Shown: positions 23,993 through 32,808 of the stretch, piece after piece
Layout: each line of letters opens with the position of its first letter
Position numbering within the stretch: position 1 is the first letter of the stretch
Made by a program: the position numbers and the translations under genes
Source of the DNA: Sordaria brevicollis
Lineage: Eukaryota; Ascomycota; Sordariomycetes; Sordariales; Sordariaceae
Length of the DNA stretch: 64,000 nt
Reading direction: 5' to 3'
Assembly (NCBI GenBank): GCA_033439795.1
Contig: JAUTDP010000008.1
Location: 3,038,001 to 3,102,000 of the forward strand
The notes under the pieces: generated by a model
Told to the model about the DNA's origin: nothing
Database searches by the model: none
Seen by the model: the letters and a program-made list of their open reading frames with translations, nothing else

Positions 23993-25034
23993 ATGTCCGA
24001 CGACGAGCGCGTTACCAAGCCCTTCAAGTTCGTCACTGGTACGTACAGCTATAGACCCCGAGCAATTGGAGGGGGGATCTGCTCTCCGGAGCAAAAGATC
24101 TAAATTCCCTCGGCAAAAAATCATGCCGTGACCTCATTGCGCTGGATCGATAGCTAACAAAACACCACCTTCACAGCTGGTATGCCACACCCTCATCTCT
24201 GCTTTTCGGACCCAATTAGCTTCTCCGCCGAATCTGCCGAAAATCGGTATCAAAAGCTTCAAAAAAGCTACCCTTGCGATCGCCGAAACCCCCGATGTAC
24301 CCCCGGTGAAAGATAGAGCTCCAGTCAAGCTCTTTCGGCACGGGGGAGAAGAAGAGGAGCGCAATGTGGAGACACCCCGAACATTGAGCTTTGCGCGGCG
24401 CGGGGCAACAGCACAGCAACACCGCTTCCCCAAGCTGCCGGCAGCTTCTAGCTTTGATCCACGGATGCGGATTTCAACGAGCGAGCGGAGCGGAGCTACC
24501 AGACCACCACCGCCAAAAGCGATATCACCGAAAAGGCCAGAGTTCTGACGTATTGCGTGTTTTTCAACAACATTTAGGTGTCGACGCCCGTTTCCCCAAC
24601 GTCAACCAGACCAAGCACTGCTGGCAAAACTACGTCGATTACCACAAGTGCATTCTCGCCAAGGGCGAGGACTTCGCTCCCTGCCGCCAGGTTAGCCGCA
24701 CCACCATCACCTTTGTCACCAGCTCTTGTTATCCCGGATGAGAGGAAGAGGAGGGAGAATTATGGAGGGTTGAATGGGATGAAAAGCTCAACCGAGGACG
24801 ACGACAAAGCTACGAGACGAAAGGGGATCCGAATGCTGACTTCAAAACTTTACCGTTGAATAGTTCTGGCTCGCCTACCGCTCTCTCTGCCCCAGCGGCT
24901 GGTACCAGAGATGGGACGAGCAGCGTGGTACGTAACGAGCTCTCACTGCTTGCTGGAAAAGGGGCCAACGGAGGCATTGTTTACTAACGACTTCTCTCAC
25001 AGAGGCTGGCAACTTCCCCGTCAAGCTGGAGTAA
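23993..25034 (+). CDS. cox12: Cytochrome c oxidase subunit 6B (Cox12)
   Basis: Exons 23993-24038, 24177-24179 (3 nt), 24578-24690, 24864-24927 and 25003-25034 give 85 residues. The protein is a twin CHCH domain: DARFPNVNQTKHC, then CX9C (C-WQNYVDYHK-C) and CX10C (C-RQFWLAYRSL-C), ending EAGNFPVKLE. Cox12 sits on the intermembrane-space face of complex IV and is imported by Mia40 oxidation. The tiny exon CTG is inferred from a strong branch-acceptor (CTAAC...TTCACAG) ending at 24176 and a GTATGC donor at 24180. It adds one residue (TAGVDARF instead of TGVDARF). The frame is kept either way, so the small exon is less certain than the gene. Confidence 0.95.
24177..24179 (+). other. cox12: Candidate 3-nt micro-exon of cox12
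   Basis: CTG lies between acceptor CACAG (CTAAC branch about 20 nt before) and donor GTATGC. Reading on past the donor meets a stop before any homologous residue, so an exon starting here must end soon. With the 3-nt exon the flanking introns are 138 and 398 nt. Confidence 0.55.
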
Positions 25035-25495
25035 ACATACCCCTGAAATGCTTGTATGACGAGACAGGAAGAGGTGGAGGCATGATGAAGGTCAACCACC
25101 TACCAGGACTCACTTTACCCTACATCGGACCTTGCTGTATTAGAAAGCTCTTGGTAGTACGGGGAAATGCACATAAGGAGTATCTTGGGTTGCCGAAACG
25201 AAAGGGTTCCTCATTAGTTTTGCTACTAAAGTGATATCATTGGAATGGAATGTGAATAGAAACATAACTCCTTTGCTGAACTGAGTCCATCTTCCGCAGT
25301 AGTGTTATGGTATCATGAAATCCCCCCTTACCCCTATTCGCTATTTCGGGAGTGAAAAAATTCTGAACAAACCTAACACCATAAAACGCCGTATGAGAGG
25401 TCTATCTCATGCAATTAAGGGAGTGAGGCTCACCACTCCAAATCCGACTCACATCACTGTGCTCTCCTTGCTCAATGACAACCCCACTGTAGCTC
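25035..25495. other. Convergent intergenic region
   Basis: About 460 bases between the convergent cox12 and sde2 stops. Presumably 3' UTRs; nothing else seen. Confidence 0.6.
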
Positions 25496-26473
25496 TCACT
25501 CCTCATCCGAGCTCATGAACTCATCATCGTCGTCAAAGCCAGCAAAGGTCTTGACCTGCGCTTTCGGCTGCACCACTTCCTTCTCCTTGCCCTTCAACTT
25601 CTCCTTATCCACCACCATCTTCGGCTCAGGCTCCGGCTCCGATGGCGGCGTAGCGACACCATCCTTCTGCTCCCCCTCCTTCTCATCCTCACTCATCGCC
25701 TCACCTCCCTCCGAAGACGACCCACTGCCACTTCCCGAAGCACCCTCCCCATTCACCGGGTTCACGGAATTCGCCGCAGCAGCCGTCGCCGCCAACATGC
25801 TCAAATTATCCGTATACGCTCCCTTCTTCAGCGCAGTCATGACCGCCTCCCTCGTCCTCTCATCCAGCTCCTCTTTATCCTCCACCCACTTCCCATCCAA
25901 CACCATCCCTCCTGGATGTCCTCCATTCCTGATCTCCTCCTGCTTCTTTTCCGTCTGCTCCACAATCTGCTGCCACCTCTTCCTACGCTTCTCCTTTTCC
26001 TTCTTTTCCATGTCGGGTTTGATAGCCAAGTAATCAGCCAATGCTTTCGCTTCCGTGATGGTTCGCAGACGTCTACCGTCTAGGTTGCGAGAGGAACCAT
26101 TGTCTTCCCCCTGCAACCCGTTCTTTTTGCGCTTGGAGGACATGCGTCCTCCCTGGGCACGGAGTTGGGAGCCGAAACCGCCTTTGCCGCCGCAGAGGGG
26201 GAGGGAGAGGCGGAGGGGGAGGAAGTCATTTTGCTCAGGTAAGAGAGAGGAAAGGGGCTGAGTGGAAAAAAATGGGAGTTGTTTGTTGGAGTTGGTGGTG
26301 AGGAGGAAGCGGAATGAGCCTGGTAACTCGAGAGAGCCGGGAAGGCGGGAGATGAGACGGTCTCGGAGTTCGGTAATGGTGGTGGTGGCGGGCAGGGCGA
26401 AGGTGAGGGTTGGGGGAAGGCCGGTGCCGGCTATACTGGTTATGAGAACGTTGATCATGTTGTTGGAGTCCAT
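25496..26473 (-). CDS. sde2: Sde2 splicing/genome-stability factor with ubiquitin-like N-terminus
   Basis: A single uninterrupted frame of 325 residues. The start chosen is ATG at 26473 ([11 protein letters not shown]), which begins the ubiquitin-like fold; upstream in-frame sequence has no family match. The fold ends at the processing motif GG-KGG (Gly95-Gly96, Lys97), followed by the conserved [17 protein letters not shown] segment, a helical region ([31 protein letters not shown]) and an acidic tail ending [16 protein letters not shown]. In fission yeast, cleavage after GG exposes Lys97 and the C-terminal product joins the spliceosome to help excise particular introns; the same is inferred here. 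It is divergent from rps10 with a 597-base gap. Confidence 0.93.
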   Translation of the reverse strand: MDSNNMINVLITSIAGTGLPPTLTFALPATTTITELRDRLISRLPGSLELPGSFRFLLTTNSNKQLPFFSTQPLSSLLPEQNDFLPLRLSLPLCGGKGGFGSQLRAQGGRMSSKRKKNGLQGEDNGSSRNLDGRRLRTITEAKALADYLAIKPDMEKKEKEKRRKRWQQIVEQTEKKQEEIRNGGHPGGMVLDGKWVEDKEELDERTREAVMTALKKGAYTDNLSMLAATAAAANSVNPVNGEGASGSGSGSSSEGGEAMSEDEKEGEQKDGVATPPSEPEPEPKMVVDKEKLKGKEKEVVQPKAQVKTFAGFDDDDEFMSSDEE

Positions 26474-27070
26474 GGTGATGATATTGATCAGTGATTCGGG
26501 CAATTTTGATTTGTGCTGATGTTGATGCACTCGTTTGATGAGTTCGATGCTGATGATCCACGGCGTGATGTTGATGATGGATGGCAGATGAACAGCCTCC
26601 CTGCGCTGTGGTGGAGCGACGATGCGCTTATCGAAGTCTTGGTCGTCGATGACGTTGAGTGAACGTTGTCCGGGAAATACCAAAGTGCCACGACGAGAGT
26701 TTGACTGAAATGGGTTTTGAAATGCGTCGGTATGCAATTCGCTTCACTGCACCTGCGAAAGATGCCGTTTTGGAGACGAACTTCGCCTCTCCGATGCGAG
26801 TTTGGAGAACCTTCACGGTCGCTGACACACGGGTCAAGCCACACAGTCCAGCCTTATCTGCGGACTTGTTCTGGGCGGTGAGGCGCCAAGACTCTGGCAA
26901 GTGTGGCGGTGCCGCCCCGCTAGTTTCGCAACCCTACTATGGCATTGGAATTTCGGCACGCAGCCCACAAATCACTTAGATCTCGAATTTTGAGCTCTCG
27001 ACTCCCGCAACGCCGACACTTTCCCCGGACCAACACCACCAATTGTGTCGACACCGGTCATCTCGTCAAA
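26474..27070. promoter_or_regulatory. Bidirectional promoter, sde2 / rps10
   Basis: About 600 bases between divergent starts; both promoters must lie here. The sde2-frame extension to 26737 has no ATG supported by homology. No specific factor site is claimed. Confidence 0.5.
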
Positions 27071-28134
27071 ATGCTTATTCCCAAGGCTGACCGCAAGGCG
27101 ATCCATGAGGTATGCGAAATTCGATTTTTATTGACGGCCATACATCGAAAAAAAGAAAAAGGAGGGAGGGTGGACATTGTTGTCGGAGATGGATTGCGAC
27201 GAGGGCGTCCAAATGATTGCTGGGGGCCGTCATGTTGAAAGTTGAAGCCAGGAACGTTATGCTGACCATTTTTAATGTAGTACCTCTTCCGTGAGGGCGT
27301 CATGGTCGCTGAGAAGAAGTAGGTTTCCACCTGAAATTCCAGTCCAAAGATACACACACATTCCAGTCCTGCAACCGTTCGATTCGCATGCATTTTCGAT
27401 GGGAGGAGGGGGGGTTCGTTGCCGTTCGCCATTTCTGCTGTCGACCGACCATTCAAGCGACGAAACACGATGCAACACCCCGAGATGCAACCCGTTATCG
27501 CGACGATCAACCCGAATTCCACGCAAGACAGACAGAATACAGACGCCAGCGCGAACTCGCCCTCTATCCGCCCGCCGTGAACACACGCCAAACGCGAAAC
27601 GAATAACACATGCTAATACTTGACACCCGTTTAGCTATGAGTCGACCCACGAGACCGGCATCCGCAACCTTTATGTCATCAAGGCTTGCCAGTCTTTGAC
27701 CTCCCGCGGCTACGTCAAGACCCAGTTCTCGTGGCAGTACTACTACTACACCCTCACCCCCGAGGGTCTCGACTACCTCCGCGAGTGGCTCCACCTCCCC
27801 GCTGAGATCGTCCCTGCCACCCACATCAAGTCCCAGCGTTCCCACGCTCCCCCCCGTGGCATGCTCGGTGGCGAGGAGCGCCGCGAGCGCCCCTTCGGTG
27901 GCCGTGGCCGTGGTGACCGTGAGGGCGGTTACCGCCGCCGTGAGGCTGGTGAGGGCAAGGAGGGTGGTGCCCCCGGCGAGTTCGCTCCCCAGTTGTAAGT
28001 TGATGCTCTCGTCAAGGCGGTTTTGGGCCGTCAAGGTTCTCGTGTGTTTGCAGGAAAACTAACACATGTGTCACAACAGCCGTGGTGGTTTCGGCCGTGG
28101 CCGCGCCGGCCGTGGTGAGGCCCCTTCCTCGTAA
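27071..28134 (+). CDS. rps10: 40S ribosomal protein S10 (eS10)
   Basis: Exons 27071-27109, 27281-27318, 27635-27994 and 28080-28134 give 163 residues. [13 protein letters not shown] starts the winged-helix domain, continued by [52 protein letters not shown] and PAEIVPATH. An Arg/Gly-rich tail ([30 protein letters not shown]) follows. eS10 is on the head of the small subunit near the mRNA entry region and acts with Asc1/RACK1. Two long introns near the start codon and strong C-ending codon bias fit a highly expressed ribosomal gene. All junction phases agree (0, 2, 2). Confidence 0.97.
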
Positions 28135-29093
28135 ATGTCGGAAGGTGCGGAATAATCTCTCTCAACTTGGGTTGCCTGAGCCAACAGGCATAAAACAGCA
28201 TGGGCACGACATGTACTCTTAAGTCTTGACGAGAAAGAGTGAAAGGGTCGACCAGCAATTGCACACCTACTCGCCGGGAACCGTGAGTGGTTTGTGAGGA
28301 GTTTGGTGGATAGAGATCATTCGGAAAACTTCTGCATTCAGGGTCATCATTTTGCGGTCAACCGATATTTTCACTCGCGGCGTTCATTTTCGTGATTCTA
28401 TACCTCCATCAAGGAACAGCTTTCAACTTGCACACGTTCTACTCTTGTGCCGGGTTTTAGCAGCAGCGTTTTTATGACGTGATGACTTCGGAGAAGGGGA
28501 AAGCCGGACGTTGGGCATGGAATGGAGGTTCGGGGAAAACAAAAACTACCAAGAGCCATAGAGTTTGGTTGTCTGGGACAAGAAACGGCCCTTCAGATAG
28601 CCAATCCCATTGTTGTTGGTGTCGTAGGACAGACACTCAAGACATGATACGAAATGGTTCCTTTTCAGATGACATGTAGTGACAACATGATAAGTTCGGC
28701 GATTCTCCAACGCCAGGTCAAGACAAGGATCGTCATCCTAATGTACCCATATTCACCAGCCTCACTTGTGTCATTGTTTACACCATGACTTTTTACCCCT
28801 GAGCTCTTGGCCTGCATTTTGGAGAGCCAGACGTCGAACAGTTTGTTTACATGGAAATCGTTAATTACCATATCCGCTCTCGGAATGTAAATTACCGTAC
28901 GTCAAAACACACGTATAACCCTGAACGTCATCCTGTCATTCTTCCCATCCGTTTGATGCCAAGACATCTATCTGTCTTCAACACTTCAACATCCACCTGC
29001 TGTTTGCTTCCTCGACACATCATCTAAAACAAGAAGTGTTGAAATTTAACTCAATTACTACCCATGTAAACATTCAGAAATCGAAACAAATAA
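28135..29093. other. Intergenic region
   Basis: About 960 bases between rps10 and the next gene on the same strand. No convincing coding frame, RNA or repeat seen. Confidence 0.6.
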
Positions 29094-29905
29094 ATGGACA
29101 CCGGCTTCCGCTCCCATCGCCGCGGCGCCTCCGCGCGCCTCCGCAAGACATTTCGGTACCCGAGTGAGGATGAGGCCGATGATGAAAATGGAACGCTCGA
29201 AGTGATGGACGAGCAGGGTATGTTCTGTGCTTATCAGATCCCCATCTCTGCTTCATATTCTCTTTCTGGGTTCCAACACAACCATTCATCAGGCTCTGAC
29301 TGACACCTTCTCCAGAACAAGAAACCCTCATCACAACCCTCTCCAACCAAAACTCCCTCCGCAACTCCCAATTCCGCTCCCTCCTCCTCCTCATCCCCAC
29401 CATCGCCTCCGTCCCCTACCTCCTCTCCCTCTTTTTGCCATCCCCTTCTTCCCAACGAAACTCCACCGCTATGTTCCCCCTCCTAGCACTCACCTCCCTA
29501 GCCGCCACCACTTTCCTCACCATAAAACTCCCACCTACCAAAACCGGGTTGGCCTTCATCGACTCTCTGGCTGCTGCCTCCGCTGGGAAGACGAAAGATA
29601 AAAAGGGGGGCAAGAACGGGATGCGCGTCCCCAATCTCTACGGCTCCGGTATTCTGCAGAGGTCGCCGTTGGAGACGTGGCTGCCGTACTTAAACGTCGG
29701 GTTATGTGCGTTGGTATTGTTAACGGGACTGGTAACGGGGGGAGGGGGGGAAGGACATAAAGTGGGAAACAGCGTGGGGAGGGTATACATGGCAGCTTTA
29801 CCGGGGGTTGTATATGCGGCTACGGTGGTGGCTAAGGTGGTGATGGCGGGGGTGGATCCGGAGGGGGAGTTGGGGGGGTTGAGGTATGGGTATAAGGGTG
29901 CGTAG
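29094..29905 (+). CDS. Predicted four-pass membrane protein, unknown function
   Basis: Exons 29094-29217 and 29316-29905 give 237 residues. A basic then acidic soluble N-terminus (HRRGASARLRKTF, PSEDEADDENG) is followed by a short helix with EQETLITTL and about four hydrophobic segments: near 63-84 (LLLLIPTIASVPYLL), 94-113, 163-183 and 195-216. The first exon is joined in phase 1 at donor GTATGT and acceptor TTCTCCAG. I recognise it only as a conserved-looking ascomycete membrane protein; membrane location is predicted from hydrophobicity. GC use rises sharply in the 3' half, with many GGG codons, unlike the first half. Confidence 0.75.
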
Positions 29906-30984
29906 ATGTGACAGGAGCTAGGCTTACTATATTGTGGTCGGGGTTTGAAGCGGAGTTGTATGGGCTGTGGTGTAGAAGGGGAGAGGACTGGAAGGCTCAT
30001 GGGATTACGGGATCACCGGAGAAGGGCTGGCGGGGAAGGAGAGTACTTGGAGGAGGAACGAAGGGAGCCAAGGTACCGAAACGGGTTGCTTGGTAAGAAT
30101 ACTGAGTGAGAATATAGAAGGAGCAGATATAAGGGAACCGCTTTTACGACACCACGGAGCGTAGATGAAGGAGAGTAGGTGCAGCAGATCAGAAGGCTGG
30201 ACAAAACTTCGCCATCTTGATATTCACGTGTGATTACCACGGAGTGTTCGGTTGATTCTTCTGTTCTATTACGGCAATCTTCTTTTAGACGTTTGTATTT
30301 AACGCCCTTCAAGGATGATACTTGAAGTATGGAACGGTTTTTTTTCTTCTACTTTTTATGTAGCTATGACGGAAATTTCATTGCCTCGTTTCGTTTTGAG
30401 GTTTGTGGATGCCTAAGCATAGTCCAACCATGGAAATGGGAGATACAATGTGCCGTTCAGATGATAGACAATTATTTAATCAAGTCCTGATTTCCATGAT
30501 AGGCTTCATTGTTGAGCGTCATGGTTAAAGATATGCGGATTTTGTTTCCCTGTGCTTATACTAAACTGTAACGCACGTAGCACAAGCTTTACGCCTGCGT
30601 TGTCTACATGACCTCAAAAAATCGGATTCTTTGTGATAGTCTGGCAAGTATGCAATGTCAAATATGACATGAACTGGCTGACATACTTTGTTGCAAGTAA
30701 TTGTACAGCCACCGTGCTTCTGGGAAAAGCTGACATATCGCTAGCTTCTTCCACTTTTGTTGTGTGTTTGAGACCAGAAAGCGACGCATAGTGCGCTCTT
30801 ATTATTCGCATTTTCTTCTTCTCTTCAACTTTTCCAAACGATGAAACATCATCCGACATCGTTGTTTCCCCCGTGCTCCACCATGCATATGCTACACCAA
30901 AGATAGGTATATTCATGCCAAACGTATTCAAGGTTCATCCTCATCACCTTGTTTGCAGGCTCCGTTCTGTCTCCTGTCTCTCCC
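29906..30984. other. Convergent intergenic region
   Basis: About 1.08 kb between the membrane protein and the bHLH gene. Likely 3' UTRs. The 105-codon minus frame at 30614-30931 has no bias or homology and is not called. Confidence 0.6.
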
Positions 30985-32808
30985 TTACTGTGACTCAGTA
31001 CCATTGTTTCCCTTCTGCTGTTGTCCTTCATTGGTTCTGTCACCCGGGCCACCCTCTGACATTCCCACATCATCAGATATCGTAGCAATCCCGGCAGCTT
31101 CCCTTGCTTTTTTCAGCCTCTCCTTCAACCCTTCATTCTCCTCCATCATCTTCTTGAGGAAATCCACGGCTAACTGTATCCCGCCAGCTTTGCTGACACC
31201 GGCCTCCTTGTACCCGGGAACAATGATCGACAGGTTATCATAGGCCGATTTGATCATGTATCGTCGCCTCTTCTCGCTGTCGATGTGGTTTAGCCGCTTT
31301 TGTTCCAGCGTTAGGTTTGGCTTCTTTTCTTTGCTGTCCTTGCGCCGCCTCTTCCCTGGACGAGCGGCTTTATCGTCTTCGCCTTCGTTTGGCGATTGCG
31401 CGTCACCCTGAGTTCGAGGGGTTTCTGATGCTGCATGGGGGGATGGAAGTCCTTGACGTGACCCCCTCTTCGCCTTTGGTCCTCCTCCATTTGTATAACC
31501 TAAGCTTGCTGCTGTTGACCTTCTTCCGCCTAGCGAGGTCATGGGAGAGGAAGGAGCAAATCCGGTTGGCGAGAAATGATTGTATGCGCTGTTGGACATG
31601 ATCATGAGTGACCCAGGTGAGGCCATCCCAGCCTTGTTATTAGTGTTATCCACCGTTGCCCTCCTCTTCTTGGGTGGGCCCCCTTCCTCTTGTATGGAGT
31701 CAAGTGCCTGAGGTAAGGAGGGACGATGATAAGTTCGTAGCCTGGGCGGCGATGAAGGTTGTTGATGGTGGTTCTCGTTCCCTTGTCCCTGCGCTACAGG
31801 ACTGGAGGCGCGCGTAGTGGCGGCGCTTTGGCTTGGTACCAAACAGTCCAGGACCTTGAGCTGTGCTTGGATCATCCCCTCTGAGCTCTCCTGCGTCCTC
31901 TGTGGGGTAAAGGTCGCCTGTGAGAAGCTGGTGTCTGTGCCGAACTGGATGCTTACCGGCTGCTCATGCTGGTAGCTATTTTGGCGTGGCTGCTGCGACT
32001 GTCCCGGTTGTTGGAAGATCATGTCGCGATAATAATTGTTGGGAGGCTCGTTGACAGGCGGATAAGGGCGCATAGCCAAGGCGATGGCGGAAGCACCAAA
32101 GCTGTTGTCCGTTTGGTGGTGGATGCCATGTTGCCCACCGGGAGTCCTCCTGTACCCATAATTTTGCTCGAACGTGTTCCCAACATGCCCCCCTCCTGCT
32201 TCGCGAGGAAGGCCGGCAGCGACAGCAGCGTTCAAGAGATCATGGATACCGTCCGTCGATCGTGGCGGCGCCTGGAGCTGGGGTTGGTAGTGTGCACCTC
32301 CGAAGTTGTGCACACTTGACAAGTCATCGAAGCCAGTGTTGAAGCTGGTACGTCCAAAAGGAGCGAACGAAGTATTTGAGCCAACGAGGTTCGGAGGGCG
32401 CGTATTCCATTCCGATGTAAAAGCGAGACCTTCCTCCGCATACTGGGGTGATATTAGGAAGGTATCATCGGCCGCGGAAGGGTCATCCAAGTTATCGAAA
32501 AATGTGTCCAAGTATCTAGTCTGATCCGCCGTCAGCAGAGTGGCGTGCGGTGCGGGCGGTTGTGCTGTATGCTGGGGCAAGTCTGTAAAGGATTTTGTAA
32601 GATATCTGCTTGGTAAAACATGTGGTGGGAGGGGGATATATTGTAAGAACTCACAACCGAACACCGTCTGGGGTTGGTCAGGCGTGGGCGGCTCCTGGTG
32701 TATTGGCGGAGGCGGCTGCATTTCGGCTGGCACAGGATCGGCAGGTGGCAGGAGTTGTGACGAGAGGAGGGATGGATGGTGTGAGGTGTGAGGCTGTCGT
32801 TGAGGCAT
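30985..32808 (-). CDS. bHLH transcription factor, C-terminal DNA-binding domain
   Basis: Exons (minus) 32808-32655 and 32582-30985 give 583 residues. The 72-nt intron (GTGAGT...TTTACAG) has no stop and is a multiple of three; unspliced RNA would encode 607. A long Gln/Pro/Ser-rich, probably activating region precedes a basic helix-loop-helix near residues 475-545. The basic part LNHIDSEKRRRYMIK carries the His-Glu-Arg set that contacts CACGTG E-boxes; helix 1 is YDNLSIIVPGYK and helix 2 is GGIQLAVDFLKKMM, running into a short coiled extension. The basic region resembles the Mondo/Ino4 type (bHLH-zip-like), but no precise orthologue is claimed. A KKRR stretch (PPKKRRATVDN) may be a nuclear signal. 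Three CACGTG sites lie in its upstream DNA. Confidence 0.88.
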   Translation of the reverse strand: MPQRQPHTSHHPSLLSSQLLPPADPVPAEMQPPPPIHQEPPTPDQPQTVFGCEFLQYIPLPPHVLPSRYLTKSFTDLPQHTAQPPAPHATLLTADQTRYLDTFFDNLDDPSAADDTFLISPQYAEEGLAFTSEWNTRPPNLVGSNTSFAPFGRTSFNTGFDDLSSVHNFGGAHYQPQLQAPPRSTDGIHDLLNAAVAAGLPREAGGGHVGNTFEQNYGYRRTPGGQHGIHHQTDNSFGASAIALAMRPYPPVNEPPNNYYRDMIFQQPGQSQQPRQNSYQHEQPVSIQFGTDTSFSQATFTPQRTQESSEGMIQAQLKVLDCLVPSQSAATTRASSPVAQGQGNENHHQQPSSPPRLRTYHRPSLPQALDSIQEEGGPPKKRRATVDNTNNKAGMASPGSLMIMSNSAYNHFSPTGFAPSSPMTSLGGRRSTAASLGYTNGGGPKAKRGSRQGLPSPHAASETPRTQGDAQSPNEGEDDKAARPGKRRRKDSKEKKPNLTLEQKRLNHIDSEKRRRYMIKSAYDNLSIIVPGYKEAGVSKAGGIQLAVDFLKKMMEENEGLKERLKKAREAAGIATISDDVGMSEGGPGDRTNEGQQQKGNNGTESQ

